Numbered from the stretch's first letter, positions 27,737 through 36,362 are shown. The stretch is DNA of 64,000 bases from Pseudomonas sp. ATCC PTA-122608 (GCF_001952855.1 NZ_LPNO01000001.1:442101-506100); one strand, 5' to 3'. Notes: generated by a model not told the origin, from the letters alone. Program-made: numbers and translations.

Positions 27737-28415
27737 AGATCACTAATGCTGTTTTTTCCTGAGCCGGGTCTTTGGCGTTGTCCGCGGTATTCAGCCAGCT
27801 TTTCATCGAGCACAGTGCAAAAGTGCTGGTGCTGCATTCACCGCTGGCCAGTGCCGTGCGTAACTTGTCGACATCGGCCTTCATCATGTAGCGAACGCCG
27901 TCCTTGAAGCCACTGCTGGCGCCAAACCCGCCCAAGGTCATTTCGTTCAGCGCGTCTTCCTTGCTCCATCCCTGAATCACCACCCGATACATCGCCGCCA
28001 TCAGGCCTGTGCGGTCGGAGCCGTGTTTGCAGTGCATCAGCACCGGGCCGTTGGCTTCGGCGTCTTGAATGGCACGCAGCGCCGCGAGCACATCGGCGTC
28101 GTCGACATGGTTGGTGCGATAAGACAATTGCACCTGGTTGATTCCGGGTGATTTCAGCCAGCTGGCATCGGACTCTGGCAGAAAGTTGATCACCGTTGCG
28201 ATCTTGAGTTTTTCCAGTACAGGAACAGCACCGCTATCCGGCAGCGCGCTGCGATAGAGCGTGGGCGTCATCTGGTACAGGTTGTATTGATCGCCCACCG
28301 GCTGGGCCCATTCCAATGAACGCATGGGCGTAAGTTCTTCGGCTTGGGCAGGGGCAGTTGTGAACAGCGCCATGAACACGAAGCTGAGAGCAGGCAGCAA
28401 TTGATTCTTGAACAT
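27729..28415 (-). CDS. Periplasmic dual-specificity/tyrosine phosphatase, TpbA-like
   Basis: The 228-residue protein carries a signal peptide (ALSFVFMALFTTAPAQAEE) and the cysteine-phosphatase P-loop HCKHGSDRTG. The nucleophile is C129 and the phosphate-binding arginine R135. A candidate general acid is in NHVDDADV (about 105). The format, export plus an HCKHGxxRTG loop, resembles P. aeruginosa TpbA, the periplasmic phosphatase that controls biofilm formation through the diguanylate cyclase TpbB. Whether this is the orthologue or a paralogue is open because no tpbB-like neighbour is here. It is divergent from the gluconate dehydrogenase genes. Confidence 0.85.
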   Translation of the reverse strand: MFKNQLLPALSFVFMALFTTAPAQAEELTPMRSLEWAQPVGDQYNLYQMTPTLYRSALPDSGAVPVLEKLKIATVINFLPESDASWLKSPGINQVQLSYRTNHVDDADVLAALRAIQDAEANGPVLMHCKHGSDRTGLMAAMYRVVIQGWSKEDALNEMTLGGFGASSGFKDGVRYMMKADVDKLRTALASGECSTSTFALCSMKSWLNTADNAKDPAQEKTALVISP

Positions 28416-28698
28416 GCGCGATGTAACCGAATAGGGAGAGGGCTGATAGGGCCCAGATTCGCTTACAGGGGGTCAATGCCGTGTGAGGTGCTCGTCAAAG
28501 AATCGTGAATAAGCCGGCTACCTGTGTGTTTTTTCCCGTTGAATCGATTTTCATCGATCCTTAGCCTGCTATCATTTGTAACTATTGATTACTACTGTGT
28601 TCTATCTTTTGGGTCCTTTGGATCCCATTTGCTGCCAAAACTATAAGTCGTTCCTTGAAGCGGCTGATAAACCCGTGACCACATGATGAGGTGCCACC

Positions 28699-29439
28699 AT
28701 GTCTGATCAAGATCAAGACAACCCCCGGCGTGAGTTTTTGCGCAAATCCTTGACCTTGATCCCCGTGGTCACTGTCGCCAGCACGGGCCTGGGCGGTTCG
28801 ATGCTGATGGCTGTTCCCGAGCCCGCTCAAGCCAGCCCGGAAAAGGCGCCTGTCAGCAGCAAGGCCTATGAGCCGAGCTATTTCACTGCCGAGGAATGGG
28901 CGTTTATCAACGCGGCCGTAGCCCGCTTGATCCCGGCGGACGACCAAGGCCCAGGCGCCCTGGAAGCCGGCGCGCCGGAATACATCGACCGTCAGATGAA
29001 CACCCCATACGCGGCTGGCGCCCTCTGGTTCATGCAAGGCCCTTTCAATGCCGATGCGCCGCCTGAAATGGGCTGGCAGAGCAAGTTGGTGCCCAAGGAG
29101 ATCTATCGCCTGGGCATTGCTGCCACGGATGCCTGGTCGAAAGCGATGAACGGTAAGCTATTTGCTGAGCAAGACAGCGCTACCCAGGAAAAATTGTTGC
29201 AACGACTGGAAGCCGGTGACGCGCAGTTCGACAGCGTACCGCCGAAGATTTTCTTCAATCTGTTGCTGCAAAACACCAAGGAAGGGTTCTTCTGCGACCC
29301 GGTCCACGGTGGTAACAAAGGCATGGTTGGCTGGACCATGATCGGCTTCCCCGGCGCCCGCGCCGATTTCATGGATTGGGTTGAACGCAACGAGCAATAC
29401 CCCTTCCCGGCTGTATCGATCCGTGGCGAGAGGGCATAA
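28699..29439 (+). CDS. Gluconate 2-dehydrogenase subunit 3 (gamma)
   Basis: This 246-residue small subunit of the periplasmic membrane-bound gluconate 2-dehydrogenase starts with a twin-arginine signal (NPRREFLRKSLTLIPVVTVASTG, residues 9-31). It is therefore exported folded, probably together with the flavoprotein, which has no signal of its own. Conserved parts are FTAEEWAFINAAVARLIPADDQGPGALEAGAPEYIDRQ and FFNLLLQNTKEGFFCDPVHGGNKGMVGWTMIGFPGA. The ATG has GAGGTG upstream. It is first in a three-gene operon; only two bases separate it from the flavoprotein gene. Confidence 0.93.
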   Translation: MSDQDQDNPRREFLRKSLTLIPVVTVASTGLGGSMLMAVPEPAQASPEKAPVSSKAYEPSYFTAEEWAFINAAVARLIPADDQGPGALEAGAPEYIDRQMNTPYAAGALWFMQGPFNADAPPEMGWQSKLVPKEIYRLGIAATDAWSKAMNGKLFAEQDSATQEKLLQRLEAGDAQFDSVPPKIFFNLLLQNTKEGFFCDPVHGGNKGMVGWTMIGFPGARADFMDWVERNEQYPFPAVSIRGERA

Positions 29440-29441
29440 AC

Positions 29442-31226
29442 GTGGCGACCATCATGAAGAAAGTGGATGCAGTGATCGTCGGCTTCGGCTGGACTGGCGC
29501 GATCATGGCCAAGGAGCTGACGGAAGCGGGCCTCAACGTGGTAGCGCTGGAGCGCGGCCCGATGCAGGACACTTACCCGGACGGCAACTATCCCCAGGTC
29601 ATCGACGAACTGACCTACAGCGTGCGCAAGAAACTCTTTCAGGACATCTCCAAGGAAACCGTGACCATTCGCCATAGCGTGAATGACGTGGCGATGCCCA
29701 ACCGACAACTGGGCGCCTTCCTGCCCGGCAACGGCGTCGGCGGTGCCGGCCTGCACTGGTCCGGCGTGCACTTTCGGGTGGACCCGATCGAGTTGCGCAT
29801 GCGCAGCCATTACGAAGAGCGTTACGGGAAAAACTTCATTCCCAAGGACATGACCATCCAGGATTTCGGCGTCAGCTATGAAGAGCTGGAGCCATTTTTC
29901 GACTATGCCGAGAAAGTCTTCGGCACCTCCGGGCAAGCCTGGACGGTGAAGGGCCAGTTGGTAGGTGAAGGCAAGGGCGGCAACCCTTATGCGCCGGATC
30001 GCTCCAATCATTTTCCGTTGGAATCGCAGAAGAACACCGTCTCCGCACAGCTGTTCCAGAAGGCCGCCACGGCCGTAGGGTACAAACCCTACAACCTGCC
30101 TTCCGCGAATACTTCCGGGCCGTACACCAACCCTTACGGTGCGCAGATGGGGCCGTGCAACTTTTGCGGCTTCTGCAGCGGTTATGTCTGCTACATGTAT
30201 TCCAAGGCTTCGCCGAACGTGAACATCCTGCCGGCATTGCGCCTGGAGCCCAAGTTCGAACTGCGGCCCAATTCCCACGTGCTGAAGGTCAACCTCGACA
30301 GCACCAAGCGCAAGGCCACCGGTGTGACGTATGTCGACGCCCAAGGTCGGGAATGTGAGCAGCCGGCGGATCTGGTGATCCTCGGTTCCTTCCAGTTCAA
30401 CAACGTGCGCCTGATGTTGCTGTCGGGCATTGGCAAACCCTACGACCCGATCTCCGGCGAGGGTGTGGTGGGCAGGAACTTCGCCTACCAGAACATGGCC
30501 ACCATCAAGGCGTTCTTCGACAAGGACGTGCACACCAACAACTTCATCGGCGCTGGCGGCAATGGCGTGGCGATCGATGACTTCAACGCCGACAACTTCG
30601 ACCACGGGCCTCACGGCTTTGTGGGCGGCTCGCCTATGTGGGTCAACCAGGCGGGCAGCCGGCCGATTGCCGGCACTTCCAACCCGCCGGGCACGCCGGC
30701 CTGGGGCAGCGCGTGGAAGCGCGCCACGGCTGATTACTACACCCACCAGGTGTCGATGGATGCCCACGGCGCCCATCAATCCTACCGTGGCAACTACCTC
30801 GACCTGGACCCGGTTTACCGCGATGCCTACGGCATGCCGCTGCTGCGCATGACCTTCGACTGGCAGGAAAACGACATCAAGATGAACCGCTTCATGGTCG
30901 ACAAAATGAGCAAGGTTGCCGAAGCGATGAACCCCAAGGCGATCGCCTTGCTGGGCAAAAAAGTGGGCGAGCACTTCAACACCGCGGCCTACCAGACCAC
31001 CCACCTCAACGGTGGCGCAATCATGGGCACCGACCCGAAAACCAGTGCCTTGAACCGCTACTTGCAGTGCTGGGACGTACACAACGTGTTTGTCCCGGGT
31101 GCTTCCGCGTTCCCACAAGGCTTGGGCTACAACCCTACGGGCCTGGTGGCGGCGTTGACCTACTGGTCGGCGCGGGCGATTCGCGAGCAGTACCTGAAAA
31201 ACCCCGGCCCACTGGTTCAGGCATAA
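29442..31226 (+). CDS. Gluconate 2-dehydrogenase flavoprotein (GMC oxidoreductase)
   Basis: The 594-residue flavoprotein oxidises D-gluconate to 2-ketogluconate in the periplasm and passes electrons to the cytochrome subunit. The FAD-binding motif is VDAVIVGFGWTGAIMAKELTEAGLNVVALERG near the start. GNGVGGAGLHWSGVHFRVDP is typical of the GADH group, CNFCGFCSGYVCY (about residue 240) is a cysteine cluster, and the C-terminal HLNGGAIMGTDP and GYNPTGLVAALTYWSARAI are GMC signatures. I use the GTG at 29442 behind GAGAGG; the ATG at 29454 is an alternative. No signal peptide is present, so export by hitch-hiking on the Tat signal of subunit 3 is likely. Confidence 0.94.
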   Translation: MATIMKKVDAVIVGFGWTGAIMAKELTEAGLNVVALERGPMQDTYPDGNYPQVIDELTYSVRKKLFQDISKETVTIRHSVNDVAMPNRQLGAFLPGNGVGGAGLHWSGVHFRVDPIELRMRSHYEERYGKNFIPKDMTIQDFGVSYEELEPFFDYAEKVFGTSGQAWTVKGQLVGEGKGGNPYAPDRSNHFPLESQKNTVSAQLFQKAATAVGYKPYNLPSANTSGPYTNPYGAQMGPCNFCGFCSGYVCYMYSKASPNVNILPALRLEPKFELRPNSHVLKVNLDSTKRKATGVTYVDAQGRECEQPADLVILGSFQFNNVRLMLLSGIGKPYDPISGEGVVGRNFAYQNMATIKAFFDKDVHTNNFIGAGGNGVAIDDFNADNFDHGPHGFVGGSPMWVNQAGSRPIAGTSNPPGTPAWGSAWKRATADYYTHQVSMDAHGAHQSYRGNYLDLDPVYRDAYGMPLLRMTFDWQENDIKMNRFMVDKMSKVAEAMNPKAIALLGKKVGEHFNTAAYQTTHLNGGAIMGTDPKTSALNRYLQCWDVHNVFVPGASAFPQGLGYNPTGLVAALTYWSARAIREQYLKNPGPLVQA

Positions 31227-31238
31227 GGAGCGATGACC

Positions 31239-32537
31239 ATGAAAGCATTTGTGATTGCCTCCTTCGCCTTGATCAGCAGCTGCTCGGTCAGTGCGGCGGA
31301 AACCGACCTGGTCAAACAGGGCGAATACCTGGCGCGAGCCGGTGACTGCGTGGCCTGCCACACCGCCAAGGGCGGCAAGCCGTTCGCCGGCGGCCTGCCG
31401 ATGGAAACCCCGATCGGCACCCTTTACTCCACCAACATCACCCCGGATAAAACCGGCCTGGGCGACTACAGCTTCGAAGACTTCGACCAGGCCGTGCGCC
31501 ATGGCGTCGCCAAGAACGGTAGTACGCTTTACCCGGCGATGCCCTACCCGTCTTACGCGCGCGTCAGCGAAAGCGATATGCAGGCGCTGTACGCGTACTT
31601 CATGAAGGGCGTGGAGCCGGTGGCGCAGGTGAACAAGGACAGCGACATTCCCTGGCCGTTGAGCATGCGCTGGCCGTTGACTGGGTGGCGCTGGATGTTC
31701 GCGCCCAAGGTTGAGGACTATCAGGCTCAGGCGGGCGCAGACCCCGTGATCAGCCGTGGCGCGTATCTGGTAGAAGGCCTTGGCCACTGCGGCGCCTGCC
31801 ACACGCCACGGGCGCTGACCATGCAGGAAAAATCCCTGAGTGCGTCGGACGGCAGCACTTTCTTGTCCGGCAGCGCACCGCTGGAAGGCTGGATTGCCAA
31901 AAGCCTGCGGGGCGACCACAAGGACGGCCTGGGTAGCTGGAGCGAAGACCAACTGGTGCAATTCCTCAAGACCGGTCGCAGTGATCGCAGCGCGGTGTTT
32001 GGCGGCATGAGCGACGTTGTGGTCCACAGCATGCAGTACATGTCGCAAGATGACCTGACGGCTATCGCCCGCTATCTCAAGAGCCTGCCGGCGGTGGATC
32101 CCAAGGATCAGCCGCACCAGTACGACAAGCAGGTCGCCGACGCGCTGTGGAAAGGCGATGCCAGCAAGCCCGGGGCATCGGTGTATATCGACAACTGCGC
32201 GGCGTGCCACCGCACTGACGGCCATGGCTACACCCGGGTATTCCCGGCGCTGGCGGGCAATCCGGTGTTGCAGACGGCGGATGCCACGTCGTTGATCAAT
32301 ATTGTGTTGAACGGCGGTACGTTGCCGGCGACCCACACCGCGCCTTCGACCTTCACCATGCCGGCGTTTGCCTGGCGTTTGTCGGATCAGGAAGTGGCGG
32401 ATGTCGTCAGTTTCATTCGGGGCAGTTGGGGTAACAAAGGCGAGCCGGTGAAAGCCAGTGACGTGGCGAACCTGCGCAAAAATGATATGCAGACCACCTC
32501 CGGCGATGACCTTGGCCAAGTGACCTCCAAGCATTGA
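31239..32537 (+). CDS. Gluconate 2-dehydrogenase triheme cytochrome c subunit
   Basis: The protein of about 432 residues has a signal peptide (MKAFVIASFALISSCSVSA) and three c-type heme sites: CVACH (about residue 37), CGACH (about 184) and CAACH (about 320). This is the layout of membrane-anchored dehydrogenase cytochromes that pass electrons to ubiquinone. Methionine ligands are available in each domain. Two ATGs are possible; the second, at 31239, has AAGGAG at ideal spacing, while the first at 31233 lies only two bases from it. It is third in the operon, seven to thirteen bases after the flavoprotein gene. Confidence 0.94.
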   Translation: MKAFVIASFALISSCSVSAAETDLVKQGEYLARAGDCVACHTAKGGKPFAGGLPMETPIGTLYSTNITPDKTGLGDYSFEDFDQAVRHGVAKNGSTLYPAMPYPSYARVSESDMQALYAYFMKGVEPVAQVNKDSDIPWPLSMRWPLTGWRWMFAPKVEDYQAQAGADPVISRGAYLVEGLGHCGACHTPRALTMQEKSLSASDGSTFLSGSAPLEGWIAKSLRGDHKDGLGSWSEDQLVQFLKTGRSDRSAVFGGMSDVVVHSMQYMSQDDLTAIARYLKSLPAVDPKDQPHQYDKQVADALWKGDASKPGASVYIDNCAACHRTDGHGYTRVFPALAGNPVLQTADATSLINIVLNGGTLPATHTAPSTFTMPAFAWRLSDQEVADVVSFIRGSWGNKGEPVKASDVANLRKNDMQTTSGDDLGQVTSKH

Positions 32538-32585
32538 TTGGAGGTTGACCGCCCAACGGCACTGGTCATAAACCCTGCGCCTCTA

Positions 32586-32605
32586 TACTGTATAAAAAAA
32601 CAGTA
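32586..32605. promoter_or_regulatory. LexA box (SOS operator)
   Basis: TACTGT-N8-ACAGTA matches the gamma-proteobacterial LexA consensus (CTGT-N8-ACAG) exactly in the eight core bases. The symmetry runs further to a perfect 11-base dyad (CTCTATACTGT and ACAGTATAGAG, 32581-32610), and the spacer is all A/T. It ends 9 bases before the start of the radical SAM gene and touches its GAGG Shine-Dalgarno. Confidence 0.88.
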
Positions 32606-32618
32606 TAGAGGCGCTTTC

Positions 32619-33677
32619 ATGTCCACTCCTCTGCCGCCTCGCGGGCGCGGCACGGCCACCAACCTGCACAACCGTTTCGCGCCCACCGTCAGCGTGGCGG
32701 AAGACGACGGCTGGTATCAGGAAGTGCCACAGACCCAGGGCACCGAAGTCCGTATCGAAACCGCGAAAACCATCATCACCCGCAACAGCTCGCCGGATAT
32801 CCCGTTTGATCGGGCAATCAATCCGTATCGCGGCTGCGAACATGGCTGTATCTACTGCTACGCGCGGCCCAGTCACGCCTATTGGGACCTGTCACCGGGG
32901 CTGGATTTCGAAACCAAGCTGATCGCCAAGACCAACGCCGCCGACGTGCTGGAGCAGCAACTGTCGAAGCCGGGCTACACCTGCGCGCCGATCAACCTGG
33001 GCTCCAACACCGACCCGTACCAGCCTATCGAACGCGAGTACAAGATCACCCGCCAAACCCTCGAAGTGCTGCTGCGCTATCGTCACCCGGTGACGATCAT
33101 CACCAAGGGCTCGCTGATCCTGCGGGACCTCGACCTGCTGACCGAGCTGGCGCAGCAGCGGCTGGTGGCGGTGATGATCAGCCTCACCAGCCTGGACGAC
33201 GAGCTCAAGCGCATCCTGGAACCGCGTACGGCTGCGCCCAAGGCGCGGCTGAGGGCGATTCGGGTGATGCGTGAGGCGGGAATCCCGGTCGGCGTGTTGT
33301 GTTCACCGATGATTCCGATGATCAACGACAGCGAGCTGGAAAGTTTGCTGACCGAGGCGCATGCCGCTGGCGCACAAAGTGCGGCGTACATGATGCTGCG
33401 CCTGCCCCTGGAGGTTGCGCCGCTATTTGAAGAATGGCTGGCGGCCCACTACCCGCAGCGCGCGGCCCATGTGATGAGCCTGGTGCGGCAGGTGCGCGGT
33501 GGTGAGGTCTATGACAGTCGCTTCGGGGTACGCATGCGTGGCGAAGGGCCGTTTGCCGATCTGTTGGCGCAACGTTTCGCCAAGGCGATCAAACGATTGG
33601 GGCTCAATCGCCGGGAAGGATTTAATCTGGATTGCACCGCGTTTTGTCCGCCTGGCAGGCAGATGGCATTATTGTAA
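32619..33677 (+). CDS. PA0069-family radical SAM protein
   Basis: This 352-residue radical SAM protein has its CxxxCxxC iron-sulfur motif in RGCEHGCIYCYARPSH (C73, C77, C80). NLGSNTDPYQPIEREYKITR and ITKGSLILRDLDLL follow in the TIM-barrel part. The reaction is unknown; the family has been compared with spore photoproduct lyase-like DNA repair enzymes, but this is not proven. I start at the ATG at 32619, preceded by GAGG; a longer frame to 32538 would run through the LexA operator. The near-consensus LexA box directly upstream puts it in the SOS response, as I recall for its P. aeruginosa counterpart PA0069. Confidence 0.93.
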   Translation: MSTPLPPRGRGTATNLHNRFAPTVSVAEDDGWYQEVPQTQGTEVRIETAKTIITRNSSPDIPFDRAINPYRGCEHGCIYCYARPSHAYWDLSPGLDFETKLIAKTNAADVLEQQLSKPGYTCAPINLGSNTDPYQPIEREYKITRQTLEVLLRYRHPVTIITKGSLILRDLDLLTELAQQRLVAVMISLTSLDDELKRILEPRTAAPKARLRAIRVMREAGIPVGVLCSPMIPMINDSELESLLTEAHAAGAQSAAYMMLRLPLEVAPLFEEWLAAHYPQRAAHVMSLVRQVRGGEVYDSRFGVRMRGEGPFADLLAQRFAKAIKRLGLNRREGFNLDCTAFCPPGRQMALL

Positions 33678-33874
33678 ACTGCTGGGTAAAGCGCACGGCC
33701 TTGTAGGAATAGTCGCGTTTTGACATCACTGAAAGCCCCGATCTAGAGCGGTTCATTCAGTTTGAGTTAAGTTTCGGCGGGTACCTTGTTCATCGAGTGA
33801 CTAATGAGTCGGCGCTTCGGTTTGGGCGCCAACCACACTGGAAAACGCCCCTGCTCCAACCAAGAGGATGAATC

Positions 33875-34606
33875 ATGAGTGACAAGGATAAACAGCCGTT
33901 GGCTGCGTCGGCTTCAGCCCCTCACGAGGCGGAGTCCGCCGATGCAGCGCTGCAGCACATCGTTGAAGGCTTTTTGCATTTCCATAACGAGATCTTTCCG
34001 CAGCAGGAAGAACTTTTCAAAAAACTCGCCACGGCCCAGAGCCCACGAGCGATGTTCATTACCTGCGCAGATTCGCGCATCGTTCCCGAACTGATCACCC
34101 AGAGCTCCCCCGGGGATTTGTTTGTGACCCGTAACGTCGGCAACGTCGTGCCGCCTTATGGGCAGATGAACGGCGGTGTTTCCACGGCCATCGAGTACGC
34201 GGTACTGGCTCTTGGCGTGCAGCACATCATCATTTGTGGCCACTCCGACTGCGGCGCCATGCGCGCAGTGCTCAACCCTCAAAGCCTGGAAAAAATGCCC
34301 ACGGTAAAGGCTTGGCTGCGCCACGCCGAGGTCGCCAAGACCATGGTCCAGGACAACTGTGACTGCGCCAACGAACACGAAAGCATGCACGTGTTGACCG
34401 AAGAAAACGTGATCGCCCAGTTGCAGCACCTGCGCACTCACCCGTCGGTGGCCTCGCGCATGGCCAATGGGCATCTGTTTATCCATGGCTGGGTCTACGA
34501 CATCGAGACCAGCGAGATCAGGGCCTACGATGCGGATCAGGCGGCGTTCCTGCCGTTGAACGGTACTCAGCCGATCCCGTCCGCGACGCCTAAAGCGCGC
34601 TTCTAA
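33875..34606 (+). CDS. Beta-class carbonic anhydrase
   Basis: This is a zinc enzyme interconverting CO2 and bicarbonate. The 243-residue protein has the zinc-binding cysteine and aspartate in FITCADSRIVPELI (about residue 67) and the histidine and second cysteine in IIICGHSDCGAMRA (about 125). The first 30 residues are charged and without signal peptide, so it is cytoplasmic. The ATG has AGAGGAT upstream. The SulP gene follows 85 bases later on the same strand. The 197-base gap before it shows no clear operator that I could identify. Confidence 0.94.
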   Translation: MSDKDKQPLAASASAPHEAESADAALQHIVEGFLHFHNEIFPQQEELFKKLATAQSPRAMFITCADSRIVPELITQSSPGDLFVTRNVGNVVPPYGQMNGGVSTAIEYAVLALGVQHIIICGHSDCGAMRAVLNPQSLEKMPTVKAWLRHAEVAKTMVQDNCDCANEHESMHVLTEENVIAQLQHLRTHPSVASRMANGHLFIHGWVYDIETSEIRAYDADQAAFLPLNGTQPIPSATPKARF

Positions 34607-34691
34607 AACAATCCCCTGTCGGGTAACGCGATGGCTGCCATTCGAGCAGCCAGGCGTTGCTACGCCCGGCAAATGCCTCGGGAGAGTCATC

Positions 34692-36233
34692 ATGCGTGCT
34701 GCTCAATTAAAAGCTGTGCTGCCACGGGAGCTGCTGGCCTCCGTGGTTGTGTTTCTGGTCGCCCTGCCGCTGTGCATGGGGATCGCAATCGCGTCCGGAA
34801 TGCCTCCGGCCAAGGGCTTGATCACCGGGATCATCGGCGGCCTGGTGGTCGGTTGGCTGGCGGGGTCGCCGCTGCAAGTCAGTGGCCCGGCCGCGGGCTT
34901 GGCGGTGCTGGTGTTCGAACTGGTGCGCCAGCATGGCATGGCCATGCTCGGGCCGATCCTGTTGCTGGCGGGCTTCCTGCAGTTGGTGGCCGGGCGCTTG
35001 CGCCTGGGCTGCTGGTTTCGCGTGACGGCGCCTGCGGTGGTCTACGGGATGCTGGCGGGGATCGGGGTGCTGATTGTCCTGTCGCAGGTCCATGTGATGC
35101 TCGACGGTGTGCCAAAACCCTCCGGGCTGGATAACCTCGCCGGCTTTCCCGCCGCTTTGATTCAGGCGATTCCTACACTGGGCGGCGGGCTTGGTTGGCA
35201 GGCGGGCCTGCTAGGGCTGTCGACGATTCTGGTTATGTGGCTGTGGGACAAGTTCCGTCCGCAAAAGCTGCGTTTCGTCCCCGGCGCCTTGCTCGGCGTG
35301 GGATTGGCGACGGTCACCAGCCTGGCGCTGGCGTTGCAGGTCAAGCGTGTGGAAGTGCCGGAAAACCTGGCGGACGCCATCGACTGGCTGCGGCCCAGCG
35401 ACCTGTTGAACCTGGCGGATCCCAACCTGTTGATCGCCGCGTTCGCGGTCGCCTTTATCGCCAGCGCTGAAACGCTGCTTTCGGCAGCAGCCGTTGATCG
35501 TATGCACAGTGGCCAGCGTTCCGATTTCGACAAGGAATTGTCGGCACAAGGCGTGGGCAACATGCTGTGTGGCCTTGTCGGCGCCCTGCCGATGACTGGC
35601 GTGATCGTGCGCAGCTCGGCCAACGTCCAGGCCGGCGCAACCACGCGCTTGTCGGCGATGTTCCACGGGTTGTGGCTGCTGGCGTTCGTGCTGTTGCTGT
35701 CCAGTGTGCTGCAAAGCATTCCGGTGGCGAGCCTGGCGGGTGTACTGGTGTACACCGGGATCAAGCTGGTGGACATGAAGGCGTTTCGTGGCCTGGCGCG
35801 TTACGGGCGGATGCCGATGTTTACCTACGCAGCGACGGCCCTGGCGATCATCTTTACCGACTTGTTGACAGGTGTGTTGGTGGGCTTCGGGCTGACCCTG
35901 GTCAAGCTGGCGTTCAAGGCTTCACGCCTGAAAATCAGCCTGGTCGACCTGCCGCAGGACGGCGAGATGGAGTTGCGATTGACGGGGGCTGGGACCTTTC
36001 TCAAGGTACCGGCATTGACCCAGGTGTTGTCGACGGTACCCGCCGGGACCACCTTGCATGTGCCACTCAATAACCTGAGTTACATCGACCACTCCTGCCT
36101 AGAATTGCTGGAAGAATGGGGTCGGGCCAACGCGGCCAAGGGCTCGAAGCTGATGATTGAGGCGCGGGGGTTGAAGCGCAGGTTGGAAGGGCGGGTAAGA
36201 ACGACGACCGGAATAGGCTCGGCTGCGTTGTGA
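34692..36233 (+). CDS. SulP-family transporter paired with carbonic anhydrase
   Basis: The 513-residue inner-membrane protein begins PRELLASVVVFLVALPLCMGIAIASGMPPAKGLITGIIGGLVVG, the SulP start, followed by about ten further hydrophobic segments. A C-terminal STAS domain (LHVPLNNLSYIDHSCLELLEEWGRANAAKGSKLMIEARG) covers about 420-513. Pairing with a beta-carbonic anhydrase suggests bicarbonate uptake or release, as in marine SulP/BicA systems. The substrate is inferred from context only. The ATG at 34692 follows GGGAGAG. A type B repeat begins five bases after the stop. Confidence 0.9.
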   Translation: MRAAQLKAVLPRELLASVVVFLVALPLCMGIAIASGMPPAKGLITGIIGGLVVGWLAGSPLQVSGPAAGLAVLVFELVRQHGMAMLGPILLLAGFLQLVAGRLRLGCWFRVTAPAVVYGMLAGIGVLIVLSQVHVMLDGVPKPSGLDNLAGFPAALIQAIPTLGGGLGWQAGLLGLSTILVMWLWDKFRPQKLRFVPGALLGVGLATVTSLALALQVKRVEVPENLADAIDWLRPSDLLNLADPNLLIAAFAVAFIASAETLLSAAAVDRMHSGQRSDFDKELSAQGVGNMLCGLVGALPMTGVIVRSSANVQAGATTRLSAMFHGLWLLAFVLLLSSVLQSIPVASLAGVLVYTGIKLVDMKAFRGLARYGRMPMFTYAATALAIIFTDLLTGVLVGFGLTLVKLAFKASRLKISLVDLPQDGEMELRLTGAGTFLKVPALTQVLSTVPAGTTLHVPLNNLSYIDHSCLELLEEWGRANAAKGSKLMIEARGLKRRLEGRVRTTTGIGSAAL

Positions 36234-36238
36234 CCTTC

Positions 36239-36338
36239 TGTAGGAGCGAGCTTGCTCGCGAAAAACTTCAGCACGCCGCGTGCATTCAGAATGCCCGCGT
36301 TATCGTTGACGTCCTTCGCGAGCAAGCTCGCTCCTACA
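36239..36338. repeat. REP doublet, type B
   Basis: TGTAGGAGCGAGCTTGCTCG (continuing CGAA) at 36239 pairs with its complement ending at 36338. The centre shares CGCGTTATCGTTGA with the copy at 21959. Convergent genes lie on both sides. Confidence 0.93.
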
Positions 36339-36362
36339 GTGAATCTGCGTCAGCGATAAAAA

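Noticed and set aside
29103-32534. A 1143-codon open frame on the minus strand across the gluconate dehydrogenase genes
   Set aside because: It mirrors three well-supported plus-strand genes, has no domain, and arises from GC-rich codon bias. Similar long antisense frames at 916-2334, 25807-27402, 38466-40124 and 56551-58134 were dropped for the same reason.
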